A stretch of DNA of 47,153 nt from Thermaceae bacterium. GTDB lineage: Bacteria; Deinococcota; Deinococci; Deinococcales; Thermaceae. Both the position numbers and the translations under genes were made by a program. The DNA lies in NCBI GenBank assembly GCA_015478585.1, contig JADMIM010000019.1:1-47153 (forward strand), given 5' to 3'. Shown here piece after piece: positions 23,414-32,222 of this stretch. Positions within the stretch are counted from its first letter, which is position 1. Every line of letters begins with the position of its first letter. The notes below the pieces were generated by a model. That model had not been told where the DNA came from. It was given only the letters and a program-made list of their open reading frames with translations, and did not search any database.

Positions 23414-24685
23414 ATGCCTCCAAGAACAGTTCTACAACGCCTATCCTTCCTCCCCGACCTGCACCTGGTCGGTGGTGCAGTGCGGGACATTTTGCTGGGC
23501 AAGGAGCCCGAAGATCTAGACTTCGCCACCTCTGCTCCACCCCAAGAAACCCTACGGCTGGCCAAAGAACACGGCCTGGGTGCGGTTCCCACGGGCCTCG
23601 AGCACGGCACCATCACGGTTTTGATAAACCATCATCCCTACGAAGTCACCACCTTCCGCCACGACCTCGAGACCGACGGGCGCAGGGCCAAGGTGGTCTG
23701 GGGCAAATCTATCCAAGCCGACCTGGCCCGGCGCGATTTCACCATCGGGGCCATTGCCATGGATACCTCGGGCCAGGTGATTGACCCTTACGGCGGGCAA
23801 AAGGATTTGGATGCGGGCATCCTGCGGGCGGTGGGCGACCCTCGGCAGCGGTTTCGGGAAGATTATCTACGGGTGATTCGGGCCGGGCGGTTCGCTGCGC
23901 GGTATGGCTTGGAGGTCGAGGAAGAAACCCTCCAGGCCGCTAAAGCGGCGGCACCCGAGGTGCTTTCCCACGTCGCTATCGAGCGGGTCACGGCGGAACT
24001 CGACAAAGCCTTCAAAGACCCCACCCCTAGCCGCTTCCTGCGCTACTTGTACGACCTCGAGCTGCTCCAGCAGCTCATCCCGGAGTTCGAGGACACCGAC
24101 TTGCTCTTGCAAAACCCCCGCTGGCATCCCGAGGGCGACGTGCTGACCCACGTATTGCAAGTGGTAGACCAGGCCCCGCCAGAGATACGCTGGCACGCGC
24201 TGCTGCACGACATCGGCAAGCGTGACACGGCCAAGTGGAAACCCGAGGGCTGGTATAGCTTCCACGCTCACGAGTTGGTGGGGGCCGAGCTTATCCCGCG
24301 CATCGCCCGCGATTTGCGCCTGCCCAACCACCTGCGCGAGGAGTTGCTGGTGACGACGGCACTCCACATGATTCCGGCTTTCAGCAAGCCCACCCCCGCC
24401 GCTATCCGCAAGTTTCAGGCCCAGGCCGGGCCACACCTGAAGGTGCTCGAGGCCCTTTTTCGTGCTGACGCAGGCCACCGAAGGGAGCCCAGCGCCTGGA
24501 AGTTCTTCGAGCCGCAGCCAGTTCCGGTACAGCCAATTTTGCAGGGCCGTCACCTCATCGAGTGGGGACACCAGCCAGGGCCGGAGTTCAGACGCTTGCT
24601 GGACGCAGCATTCGAGGTACAGCTCGAGACCGGCGAAACCGACCCGGAGCGGCTGTATCAGGCTGCCCAGAGAGCTAAAGACTGA
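23414..24685 (+). CDS. CCA-adding enzyme / poly(A) polymerase family nucleotidyltransferase with HD domain
   Basis: A 423-residue class II tRNA nucleotidyltransferase-type protein. LVGGAVRDILLG followed by EDLDFAT carries the catalytic aspartates. RRDFTIGAIAMD and REDYLRVIRAGRFAARYG are the template and RNA-binding motifs. An HD phosphohydrolase domain (HALLHDIGKRDTAKW, near residue 260) follows, as in E. coli CCA enzyme. It would build or repair the 3' CCA of tRNAs; a split A- or CC-adding function cannot be excluded from sequence alone. The tRNA-Asn gene in this window encodes its CCA. The 3' end runs directly into a heptad tract. Confidence 0.88.
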   Translation: MPPRTVLQRLSFLPDLHLVGGAVRDILLGKEPEDLDFATSAPPQETLRLAKEHGLGAVPTGLEHGTITVLINHHPYEVTTFRHDLETDGRRAKVVWGKSIQADLARRDFTIGAIAMDTSGQVIDPYGGQKDLDAGILRAVGDPRQRFREDYLRVIRAGRFAARYGLEVEEETLQAAKAAAPEVLSHVAIERVTAELDKAFKDPTPSRFLRYLYDLELLQQLIPEFEDTDLLLQNPRWHPEGDVLTHVLQVVDQAPPEIRWHALLHDIGKRDTAKWKPEGWYSFHAHELVGAELIPRIARDLRLPNHLREELLVTTALHMIPAFSKPTPAAIRKFQAQAGPHLKVLEALFRADAGHRREPSAWKFFEPQPVPVQPILQGRHLIEWGHQPGPEFRRLLDAAFEVQLETGETDPERLYQAAQRAKD

Positions 24686-24866
24686 AGGCTAAAAGCAAGA
24701 TACCAAAGGGCCAAAAGCTACACCAGGGCAGCATGGTCGCCTCATCAAAAAACATCGTCTGGGACACGGCCTGTGTTTTTAGTTTTCAAGTTTTTGGCCC
24801 TTTGCCTTTGGCCTTGGACGTTCGACGTTTTGCGTTTAGCGTCTTGCCCTCTACTCTCTGCTAGGC
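24674..24866. repeat. Two heptanucleotide tracts flanking 80 bases, with a 13-bp inverted repeat
   Basis: The first tract (24674-24722, seven units, A-rich) starts inside the last codons of the nucleotidyltransferase gene. The second (24790-24866, eleven units, T-rich with RCSTTTK consensus) ends seven bases before the hydrolase ATG. CAAAGGGCCAAAA at 24704-24716 and TTTTGGCCCTTTG at 24792-24804 are perfect inverted copies that could pair the two tracts. The 188-base gap has no other gene. Confidence 0.65.
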
Positions 24867-24873
24867 TTTTCCT

Positions 24874-25590
24874 ATGTCCACCCCAATTGCATTTCTCCAC
24901 GCCTTTCCTTACGGCCCGGCCATGTGGGACGAGCAAGTTGGTCTGGTGAGCCATCGTCCCCTGCTAGTGCCGGATATTTTGGGATACGAGAGCTTCGAGG
25001 CCGCCGCCGCCGAGGTGTTGCTGGCGATGGATCAGCGCGGCTGGGATAAGGCTGTGTTGGTCGGGCTTTCGATGGGAGGTTACACCCTGTTTCGCCTGTG
25101 GAACCTGCAGCCTGAGCGCTTCGCCGGGATGGTGCTGGCGGATACCCGCGCTACCCCCGACACGCCTGAAAGCAAAGCCATCCGGGCCCAACAAGCCACG
25201 CGAATTCAGCGTGAAGGAATGGGCTTTTATCCCGAAGTGTTGCTCCCTAGCCATTTGGGCCAGACCACTCGAGAACAGCGCCCCGAACTGGTCGAACGGG
25301 TGCGGAAGTTCCAGCTCGAGGCCGACCCACACAAAACTGCACACAGCCTCAAAGCCCTTGCCAATCGTCCCGACTCGCTGCCGATGCTGGCTGAAATAGA
25401 CGTGCCCACCCTGGTTTTGGTGGGAGAAGAGGATACCATCACACCCCTCGCCGACGCGCGACAGATGGCGCAGGGTATCCCCGACAGCCGGATGCTGATC
25501 GTGCCGGGGGCGGGCCACCTCAGCAACCTCGAGAACCCTAAAGCCTTCAATACTGCCCTACTGGGGTTTTTAGCCGAGTTGGAAGGGTAG
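24874..25590 (+). CDS. Alpha/beta-fold hydrolase
   Basis: A 238-residue serine hydrolase. The nucleophile elbow is GLSMGG (S66), the acid is D187 in VGEEDTITP, and the histidine is H215 in GAGHLSNLENP. A short cap lies between about residues 115 and 165. FLHAFPYGPAMW near the start provides the oxyanion loop. It resembles 3-oxoadipate enol-lactonase or simple esterases, but substrate cannot be told from sequence. It is monocistronic and convergent with the 932-residue TPR gene, whose stop is 18 bases away. Confidence 0.88.
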   Translation: MSTPIAFLHAFPYGPAMWDEQVGLVSHRPLLVPDILGYESFEAAAAEVLLAMDQRGWDKAVLVGLSMGGYTLFRLWNLQPERFAGMVLADTRATPDTPESKAIRAQQATRIQREGMGFYPEVLLPSHLGQTTREQRPELVERVRKFQLEADPHKTAHSLKALANRPDSLPMLAEIDVPTLVLVGEEDTITPLADARQMAQGIPDSRMLIVPGAGHLSNLENPKAFNTALLGFLAELEG

Positions 25591-25607
25591 CCCTACCTCG
25601 CGCACCA

Positions 25608-28406
25608 TCAGCTCGCAGCCCCTTGCGAGCTAAGCCACAGTGCCAGCGCGTCTTCCTTAGCCAGCGGGGAAGCCAGCCCCAGGCGGTGCTTCAGGGCTTT
25701 CTCGGGCCAGATTTTCCCCAGCACCCGGCCCAGTTGGGCGCGGTAGGGCTGGGGAAGACTCAGCGAGGCCGACAGCTTGGCCCAGGCGGCTTCCTCTTGC
25801 CCCAATCCCAGCAGGGCCTGAGCCTCGAGGCCCAGTTTGCCCCCCTGTATGCCGGGGTCGGGCAGGTTGCCAATCTGTACCACCTGTCCCAGGGCCTCGC
25901 CCCATTTTTGCTGCCGGGCCAGGGCTTCGGCGTAGCCCAGTCGGGCTTGAGCCTGAGAATAAGGGTCGTGTTGGTTGAGGTAGGGGTGCAGGAGTTTTTC
26001 GGCTTCGCGGGCCGGAATCAACGAAGAGAGCAACAAGGCTACGTCCAGCTCGAGGGCAGCATAGCGGTCTCCGGGGAGTTTTTGCATCAACTCAGCTGTC
26101 AGGGCCAGAAGAATTTGGTTGGCCTGGGCCGAGGTGTGGTCACCAGTAAAAGGGGGCAGGTAAGGCAGGCCCGTATCGCGCACCCAGTAGGCTACCGCCA
26201 TGCGAAACAGGGTGCGGCGGTGACGGTAGTGGGCTTCTTCGGGGCGCTCTTGCACCTCGCGCAGATAGACCTCGGCCTGGGCGGCTTGCTCCAGGGCTTC
26301 GATGGGCCGTCCCCGTGCAGCCTCGAGGATGCTGGCCTCGCTCTGGGCTCTGGCCCGGATAAAAGGGTCGGGGGTCTCGCGTACGGCCTGGTAGAGTTGC
26401 TCCTGGGCTCCGGCAAACTTGCCCAAGCGCCGCAGCACCGTGCCAAACCTGGCTCGCACCCGAGCGATTTCCTCGGCGGGAGCTCCGGCGGCCTCGAGGG
26501 CCTGGAGCCCTTGTCCCATCTGGGTCTCGGCCTCATAGACCTGGCCCAGGCGCAGCAATAAATCGCCCGACTGATAGCGGGCACGGCCCACCAGCAGCGC
26601 ATCGTGGGCCACCTGCCGCAGGGCTTCCAGGGCTTCGGGGAAGCGCCCGGCATCCTTGGCTACCAGCCCCTGCCACAGCCGCACCCGGTCGGCTAAAAAA
26701 GGCGGGGTGGGCAGGTCGAGGGCTTGCTGAACGTAGGTCTCGGCCTGTATGTAGTCGCCCTGCCAGCGCTCCACCGCAGCCCAGACCAGAAAACCCTCGG
26801 CCCCCACTTCGCCGATGAGGGTTTGCGGCGGGGGCAACAGCTCGAGGGCCGCCGGGAAATCGCCCGCGTCTACCTTGGCCTCGGCGGTCTTGACCCGGGC
26901 CCAGGTCTGGGTGGAAGGGTCTTGCGACTGGGAGAGCAGCTCCAGCGCCTCGAGGGCCTCGGGGTGGGCATACTGCCCCAGCACGGCCCGGTAACGCACC
27001 ACCGCCATGGCCAGTTTTTCTCGTTCGGCAGGGCTCCAACTGGCCGACTCGGGCCACAAAGTCGGAAGCAGCGAGAGCCTACTGGGGTCTTGCGAGAGCA
27101 GCTCGAGCAGGCGTTCCAGGCGCTTGGCCCCCAGCGCGTGATGGAGCTGGCGAAACACATCTTCCTTGAAGAAATCCAGCGCCGCCAGATGCAGCTTTCG
27201 GGCTTCGCGCTCGGGGACTTCGGGCAGCAGCGAGCGCAGGGCTGGGCGCACCTTGCCCTCGCCCATCGGGGTCAGCAGGGCACGCTCGGCCTGCGAGAGC
27301 TTTTCCAGCCCCTTGCCCAGGACTTTTTCCAAAAGTCCGGTGGGAACAGCCGGGTCGGCCTGGGGCGAGAGGATGCTGAGGGCCTGGAGCAGGGGGCGCA
27401 GGGTGGCATCTTGGGCCAGATTGGGGGTGCTGCCGTGGGTCTGGGCGGCCTCCAAGAGCACCAGCCGCGATAGCTCGGCGAAGTTACGCCCGGCCTGGTT
27501 GACCAGGGTTTCCACCCGTTCAGGGAGCAGGTCAGGCAGCCGGTCTTTGACATAGCGTCGGGCCTCGGCTCGGCTGGGAGCCGAAAGGGGGCTCCAGGCC
27601 AGGTTGGGTGGGGGTTCGGAGAGTCCGGCCAGAAAGGGAATCGTCAGGCGGCGCAGCAGGGGCTCGAGCCAAGCCGACAGCCCTACTGGGTTGCCTTGAG
27701 CGTCGCGCAGCACCAGGCCCCCGAGCTGTCCCTCTTTCTCGGCCCGCAGCAACAGCGGTTTGCCATAGGCATTGAGGGCTTTAGCCAGGTCGGAGCGCAA
27801 CTCCTCCTGGAGGGCGGCTTGCAGGGCGTAGGGCTGGGTAGGTGAGAGCTGGGCCAGGGTGGTCTCCAGCTCTACACCGAGTTTTTCTGCCAGGGGATGT
27901 AGGTGTTGGGCTAGTTCACCCCCCAGATTGATGCTCAGGCTCTCGGTCACCGCGCGCTCCACTGCTGCCAGCAGCACCCCCTTGCCCGTCACCGCACCAC
28001 CCACCATCACCACCTGGGGCTTTTCCCCGCTCCCTAGCCCGCGCACAAACTTGCGAAACAGCCGTCGCTTATCGCGCCCCAAGGCCCGCCGGGCCGACTC
28101 CAGCGCCAACTCCGAGGGCAGCGAGGGAGCCTCGAGGCCCACATCGCTGTAGAGGTCGGCCAGCACCTCGAACAACCGCAGTTTTTCTTCGGGCGAGCCC
28201 AGGTCTTTGTACAGGATGTTGCGCACCGTACCGGCTCGCCCCCCCCGCTCGGCGACAGCGGCCTCGAGCCAGCGCAGGCTGCCCTTTTTGCCCCGGTGGT
28301 CGCGCCCACTGAGCTTGGGGCGGAGGGTCTCGAGGTGGGCTTGCCAAAGATTAGGGGCGTAGCGCCCGACGCTGCGCGTGGCTGGGAGTGTACCCACCTC
28401 ACTCAC
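25608..28406 (-). CDS. Large TPR protein with degenerate P-loop, STAND-like
   Basis: I do not recognise the family. The 932-residue protein starts with a basic helical region (residues 20-90, containing RGGRAGTVRNILYKDL). A segment that looks like a P-loop NTPase follows: VVMVGGAVTGKG at 132-143 has the spacing of Walker A, but the final Ser/Thr is glycine. No convincing Walker B follows. From about residue 450 to the end it is built of TPR-like helical pairs. The layout echoes the AfsR-like protein at 3189 without obvious sequence similarity at the N-terminus. The GTG start at 28406 lacks a Shine-Dalgarno; TATAGT lies nine bases upstream, so it may be leaderless. A 50-codon gene is 29 bases upstream. 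Confidence 0.75.
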   Translation of the reverse strand: MSEVGTLPATRSVGRYAPNLWQAHLETLRPKLSGRDHRGKKGSLRWLEAAVAERGGRAGTVRNILYKDLGSPEEKLRLFEVLADLYSDVGLEAPSLPSELALESARRALGRDKRRLFRKFVRGLGSGEKPQVVMVGGAVTGKGVLLAAVERAVTESLSINLGGELAQHLHPLAEKLGVELETTLAQLSPTQPYALQAALQEELRSDLAKALNAYGKPLLLRAEKEGQLGGLVLRDAQGNPVGLSAWLEPLLRRLTIPFLAGLSEPPPNLAWSPLSAPSRAEARRYVKDRLPDLLPERVETLVNQAGRNFAELSRLVLLEAAQTHGSTPNLAQDATLRPLLQALSILSPQADPAVPTGLLEKVLGKGLEKLSQAERALLTPMGEGKVRPALRSLLPEVPEREARKLHLAALDFFKEDVFRQLHHALGAKRLERLLELLSQDPSRLSLLPTLWPESASWSPAEREKLAMAVVRYRAVLGQYAHPEALEALELLSQSQDPSTQTWARVKTAEAKVDAGDFPAALELLPPPQTLIGEVGAEGFLVWAAVERWQGDYIQAETYVQQALDLPTPPFLADRVRLWQGLVAKDAGRFPEALEALRQVAHDALLVGRARYQSGDLLLRLGQVYEAETQMGQGLQALEAAGAPAEEIARVRARFGTVLRRLGKFAGAQEQLYQAVRETPDPFIRARAQSEASILEAARGRPIEALEQAAQAEVYLREVQERPEEAHYRHRRTLFRMAVAYWVRDTGLPYLPPFTGDHTSAQANQILLALTAELMQKLPGDRYAALELDVALLLSSLIPAREAEKLLHPYLNQHDPYSQAQARLGYAEALARQQKWGEALGQVVQIGNLPDPGIQGGKLGLEAQALLGLGQEEAAWAKLSASLSLPQPYRAQLGRVLGKIWPEKALKHRLGLASPLAKEDALALWLSSQGAAS

Positions 28407-28435
28407 GGTAAGTACACTATACCCTCGAGCCAGCG

Positions 28436-28588
28436 CTATTCCTCAGACTGCAAATCGTAGAAGTCTATAAGCTCGTCCCAAATCTGCCCAGTAACCTTTG
28501 CCTCTTCACCGATGCGGCGGGTCTGCTCTTTGGTGAGCACCGAGGGGCTATGAGGCTCGAGGGTTCTGTCTAACACGGCTGCATTCAT
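28436..28588 (-). CDS. Small hypothetical protein, 50 residues
   Basis: An open frame of 51 codons with ATG at 28588 and a textbook GGAGGAAAT ribosome-binding site immediately upstream on the minus strand. The product begins MNAAVLDRTL, has a central TKEQTRRIGEEAK helix and ends acidic (DFYDLQSEE). There is no signal peptide or transmembrane segment. It resembles nothing I can name. It lies in the same direction as the 932-residue TPR gene 29 bases downstream, so the two may be a pair, for example a partner or regulator of that protein. Upstream, a promoter-like TTGGTA and TATTAT pair separated by 18 bases is present. Confidence 0.65.
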   Translation of the reverse strand: MNAAVLDRTLEPHSPSVLTKEQTRRIGEEAKVTGQIWDELIDFYDLQSEE

Positions 28589-28733
28589 ATTTCCTCCGCA
28601 GTTGCGTCCCAGAGAGCTTTTTGTCTATAGTAATTTAGCTATCCTGGATAATAGATCAGCACGACTATCCATACCAAGTTCGGTTAGCTCGTCACCGAAC
28701 AGCGAGTATCTAGCCGGTATCCGAAGCCGATGC

Positions 28734-30029
28734 TCACTGAAACTGGGCTTCCTCCGTCGAGCCTGCCAGGGCTGCTGTAGAGGCTTTCCCGGCTGTAATC
28801 GCCATCAGCACCTCGTCGAAATAGCCCGCCCCCACCTCGCGTTGATGTTTGACCGCGGTGAATCCGTCGGCTTCAGCAGCAAACTCGAGCTGTTGCAACT
28901 CCACAAAAGCACTCATGCCGCGCTCCTGGTAGGCTTTTGCCAACTCGAAGGTGCGGTAGTTGAGGCTGTGCCAGCCAGCCAGGGTGATGAACTGAAACTT
29001 GTAGCCCATCGCGCCCAGTTCTCGCTGGAAGCTGGCAATGCTGGCATCCTCCAGGTTCTTGCGCCAGTTGAAGCTGGGTGAGCAGTTGTAGGCCAGCAGC
29101 TTGCCAGGAAACTCAGCCTGAACAGCCTCGGCGAACTGCCGCGCAACTTGCAAGTCGGGCCTGCTGGTCTCCATCCAGAGCAGGTCGGAGTAGGGGGCAT
29201 AGGCCAGGGCCCGGGCCATGCAGGCCTCGAGGCCATTTCGGATGCGGTAGAAACCCTCGGGGGTGCGCTCGCCGGATTTCACGAAGGGCCGGTCGCGCTC
29301 GTCAATATCGCTGGTCAGAAGGGTGGCCGCCTCGGCATCGGTGCGGCAGATAATTATGCTGGGTACGCCCATCACGTCGGCGGCCAGGCGGGCCGCGTTG
29401 AGGGTGCGGATATGTTGCTGGGTGGGGATGAGCACCTTGCCGCCCAGGTGTCCACATTTTTTCTCGCTGGAAAGCTGGTCTTCCCAGTGAACCCCCGCGG
29501 CCCCGGCCTCAATCATGCCCTTCATCAGCTCGAAAGCATTGAGGGGGCCGCCAAAACCGGCCTCAGCATCGGCCACGATGGGGGCGTACCAGTAGCGCTC
29601 AGATTTGCCCTCACTGCGCTCGACCTGGTCAGCCCGCTGCAAGGCGTTGTTGATGCGGCGCACCACCTGGGGAACCGAATTGGCAGGGTAGAGCGATTGG
29701 TCGGGATAGGTCTGGGAGGCCAGATTGGCATCACCAGCCACCTGCCAGCCCGAAAGATAAATGGCCTCGAGGCCCGCCTTGACCATCTGCACAGCCTGGG
29801 CTCCAGTGTAGGCTCCAAAGGTGTTGAGGTAGGGGCGCTCGTGCAACAGATGCCACAGCCGCTCGGCCCCGCGCCGGGCCAGGGTCTGCTCCAGCAGCAG
29901 CGAAGGCCGCAGGCGAATCACCTCCTCGGCGCTATAGTCGCGCTGGATGCCCCTCCAACGGGGGTGCAACTCCCATTCCTTGTGCAGCTTATCGGCCTCG
30001 AGCTTCATTTCGGGGGTGAGCTTGCTCAT
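28734..30029 (-). CDS. aceA: Isocitrate lyase
   Basis: A 431-residue isocitrate lyase splitting isocitrate into glyoxylate and succinate, first step of the glyoxylate bypass. The catalytic-cysteine signature [10 protein letters not shown] is present, with the metal-binding [10 protein letters not shown] and VHWEDQL upstream and YNCSPSFNW near residue 340. Start ATG 30029 is chosen because AGGAGGT sits six bases upstream; an in-frame ATG at 30035 would abut it. Malate synthase is not in the window. Downstream (28678-28700) is a GTTCGGT/ACCGAAC hairpin without a T-run. Confidence 0.96.
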   Translation of the reverse strand: MSKLTPEMKLEADKLHKEWELHPRWRGIQRDYSAEEVIRLRPSLLLEQTLARRGAERLWHLLHERPYLNTFGAYTGAQAVQMVKAGLEAIYLSGWQVAGDANLASQTYPDQSLYPANSVPQVVRRINNALQRADQVERSEGKSERYWYAPIVADAEAGFGGPLNAFELMKGMIEAGAAGVHWEDQLSSEKKCGHLGGKVLIPTQQHIRTLNAARLAADVMGVPSIIICRTDAEAATLLTSDIDERDRPFVKSGERTPEGFYRIRNGLEACMARALAYAPYSDLLWMETSRPDLQVARQFAEAVQAEFPGKLLAYNCSPSFNWRKNLEDASIASFQRELGAMGYKFQFITLAGWHSLNYRTFELAKAYQERGMSAFVELQQLEFAAEADGFTAVKHQREVGAGYFDEVLMAITAGKASTAALAGSTEEAQFQ

Positions 30030-30402
30030 GGTCATACCTCCTGGGTGGTCTCGAGTATGGGGGCCGGGGCCAGGCTGGGCAGGGGTGTAAATACCGATAC
30101 CCAACACCTTGTATACTGTGCCTCGAGTCTAAAGTACACAGTTTTAGGTGTGTTTGGTTTTCTAGATACACCAAAAACCGATTTCGGCAAAACCTGTCTT
30201 TCTAGAGCGGTTTTCAGAAAGAATAGGGCTCTCCACTCGGTTAGAAAGAGTGTGTCAAGCTCATTTTTTGCCGCTACTTCTAGCGGCAAAAAATAGCGCA
30301 CATCGCGATAGCGAAATTAAAGACTTCTTAAGGGCAGGTTAACCCGAACGATTACCTCCAAGAGCTGAGTATCCGGTAAGGTTTCTCACGAGGTCTGTTG
30401 CT
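30030..30402. other. Divergent region between aceA and the FN3 lipoprotein gene
   Basis: This 373-base gap holds the aceA leader, a TATACA hexamer on the minus strand (30110-30115) that may be its -10 box, an AT-rich stretch near 30135-30190 and one full GCGGTTTTC-family repeat, described separately. A weak GAGGT ribosome site precedes the lipoprotein ATG. No gene or RNA was recognised. Confidence 0.5.
30202..30310. repeat. GCGGTTTTC-family palindromic repeat, full copy with perfect 14-bp hairpin
   Basis: The left end is CTAGAGCGGTTTTC and the right end CGCGATA. Near the right side ATTTTTTGCCGCTA and TAGCGGCAAAAAAT form a perfect 14-bp stem with a four-base CTTC loop (30263-30294). GAATAGGGC and GTTAGAAAGA are shared with the copy at 32951. 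The hairpin followed by A/T could act as a bidirectional transcription terminator, but the element is part of a dispersed family rather than gene-specific. Confidence 0.8.
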
Positions 30403-32115
30403 ATGAACCGTATCTATCTGTTGGCTTTTTTGGCGCTAACGCTGCTGGCGTGCAGCAAATCACCTGCCGGGAGCTCGGTAGACCAAACCCCACCCTCGGC
30501 TCCCTCGAGCGTCAAACCCAGCAGTGTCACCAGCAACAGCCTTATCTTGAGCTGGACAGCCTCCATAGATAACGTGGGGGTGGCGTTTTATGCAGTGTAT
30601 AAGGGTGTGGATACCAGCAACAAAATCGGTACTACCCCCGCCAGCCAGACTTCCCTCCCCATCACCGGCCTGCCCCCCAACACCCAGTACACCTTTACCG
30701 TGCGGGCCGTAGATGCCTCCGGCAATATCTCCAACCCCAGCGAGGCCTTGACTATAGCCACCAGCGCAGCAACTACCGGCGACACCACCCCACCCACGGC
30801 TCCAACCAATCTGCAAGCCAGCAGCGTGACCACCACCAGCCTTACCCTGAGCTGGAGTGCGGCCAGTGACAACAGCGGAACCATCGCTTTCTACGACGTG
30901 TACGCCAACGGCAGCAAGATTACGAGTGTGTTGGGCAGCACGCTCAGCGCCAATGTTGTCGGTCTGACCCCCAACACCTCGTATAGCTTTACGGTCAAAG
31001 CCCTAGACCCCTCCGGCAATGCCTCTGTTGCTAGCAATGCCGTAGCGGTAACGACAATCAGCTCCGGCACTACCGGCGGGCCTACCGCCAATCAGAGCGA
31101 CCTGATCGCCGCCAGCCAGAGCCACGATGCCAGCGCGAGCAAGGTTCGAGATGGCAGTAACCAGGAAATCTCGAGCTACCTGACCAACTTGCAAGCCCCT
31201 TTTACCCTGAACTTGCCCAGCTTTCTGGGCCTGCCTGATTTTTTCGGGCAGGTCGCGGGGCTGATAGGGGCTCAGAGTGTAGCGGCTCAAGTTAGCAGTA
31301 CCCTGCCCAGAGGAAGCTGGGACTGCACCTCGGGGAACTGCGCCCAGACTGCCAACAACGACTACTATGTCAAGTGGAAAACCGGGAGCGCTCAGATTGC
31401 CGAGATTTACCTCAACTGGGACGGCTCGAGCCTTGGCCCGGCTTCCCCCACGGTGAAGGGCCATCTGGCCGCCGACCCCACCTCCAACATCGAGGTTCCG
31501 ACCCATCTGGTGGGATATTTGAAGCTGGCCGGTAACAAACTCATGAGCCTCGATCGCAGGGTCAGCTATCCCCAGAGCAGTTGTGTCAGCAACAGTTACG
31601 TAATTGACGTGCCAAACAGCCAGAAGCTGGTGCTCAGCCTCAACCGAGCCGACGGCTCGAGCCTGCTGAAGGTCAACAACTTCGCAACCACCCTAAGCAG
31701 CAATGGCCTGACCACTCAGGGCGATATCGCCGCCAGCTCGGGCGGGGAAACCATCACCGCGACCTGGAACTTGACCACCAGCGGTCAGGCTCTTCAGGGG
31801 AGTTGTGGTCAGTACGGCGGGATTATCGCCACCAGCCTGAGCGGCACCGCCCTCACCAGCAACGGCAAATACACCCTGGATTTCACCGTCGGGGGCGACC
31901 AGTTCAAAACCAACCCCTCGGGCATTCGCTTCACCGACAGCGTGCTCAAGATAGGCAATGGCTCAGGCACCAAAACCGTCAACTTCAAAGGGGCCACCGA
32001 CGACACCAATAAAAACTGTGTCATTGGGGACAACCTCACCCTCAGTTTTGCCGATGGTCAGACCACCCTCGAGCAATATCTGATCGCCAACCACAAAGCC
32101 CTACCCTGTAAATAG
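30403..32115 (+). CDS. Lipoprotein with two fibronectin type III domains
   Basis: A 570-residue secreted lipoprotein. Signal peptide with lipobox LLAC at residues 14-17. Two tandem FN3 domains occupy about 29-120 and 130-220, each opening with TPP.AP..L and ending with the TVRAVDASGN / TVKALDPSGN strand. The remaining 340 residues are a Ser/Thr/Asn-rich beta region of unknown family containing four cysteines arranged in pairs (DCTSGNC; a later SSCVSN and GSCGQY), suggesting disulfides. It is probably exposed on the cell surface, perhaps binding carbohydrate or protein. The shorter lipoprotein at 7220 shares the lipobox-FN3 layout. Confidence 0.85.
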   Translation: MNRIYLLAFLALTLLACSKSPAGSSVDQTPPSAPSSVKPSSVTSNSLILSWTASIDNVGVAFYAVYKGVDTSNKIGTTPASQTSLPITGLPPNTQYTFTVRAVDASGNISNPSEALTIATSAATTGDTTPPTAPTNLQASSVTTTSLTLSWSAASDNSGTIAFYDVYANGSKITSVLGSTLSANVVGLTPNTSYSFTVKALDPSGNASVASNAVAVTTISSGTTGGPTANQSDLIAASQSHDASASKVRDGSNQEISSYLTNLQAPFTLNLPSFLGLPDFFGQVAGLIGAQSVAAQVSSTLPRGSWDCTSGNCAQTANNDYYVKWKTGSAQIAEIYLNWDGSSLGPASPTVKGHLAADPTSNIEVPTHLVGYLKLAGNKLMSLDRRVSYPQSSCVSNSYVIDVPNSQKLVLSLNRADGSSLLKVNNFATTLSSNGLTTQGDIAASSGGETITATWNLTTSGQALQGSCGQYGGIIATSLSGTALTSNGKYTLDFTVGGDQFKTNPSGIRFTDSVLKIGNGSGTKTVNFKGATDDTNKNCVIGDNLTLSFADGQTTLEQYLIANHKALPCK

Positions 32116-32130
32116 CACAGTTATACCCGC

Positions 32131-32222
32131 CTTCAAGATTATGGGGCTTTGCCAGGGGCAGGCCCCTAGCACGGCTGGCTTATTTTGAAGAGCCCTCTAA
32201 AGCCTTTCATGAAAACCGCTCG
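32131..32222. repeat. Short CTTCAA-ended element plus GCGGTTTTC-family end
   Basis: CTTCAAGATTATGGGGCTTTG at the left matches 1919-1939, and TTATTTTGAAG at 32180-32190 matches 2064-2074. Between them lies a perfect palindrome AGGGGCAGGCCCCT (32154-32167) instead of the full REP pair. Continuing right, TTTCATGAAAACCGCTC is the family end read in reverse, and its TCA is the stop codon of the response regulator. It looks like a deletion derivative of the element at 1919. Confidence 0.7.

Noticed and set aside
20891-24866. Heptad tracts considered as a CRISPR array
   Set aside because: Units are 7 bp, degenerate and contiguous, with no repeat-spacer alternation and no cas genes nearby.
30263-30294. 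Perfect 14-bp hairpin considered as a dedicated terminator of aceA or another gene
   Set aside because: It lies between divergent genes and belongs to a dispersed repeat family, so it is not placed at the end of a transcription unit here.
29148-30296. 382-codon plus-strand frame opposite isocitrate lyase
   Set aside because: Isocitrate lyase is unambiguous; the opposing frame runs into the upstream repeat and has no support.
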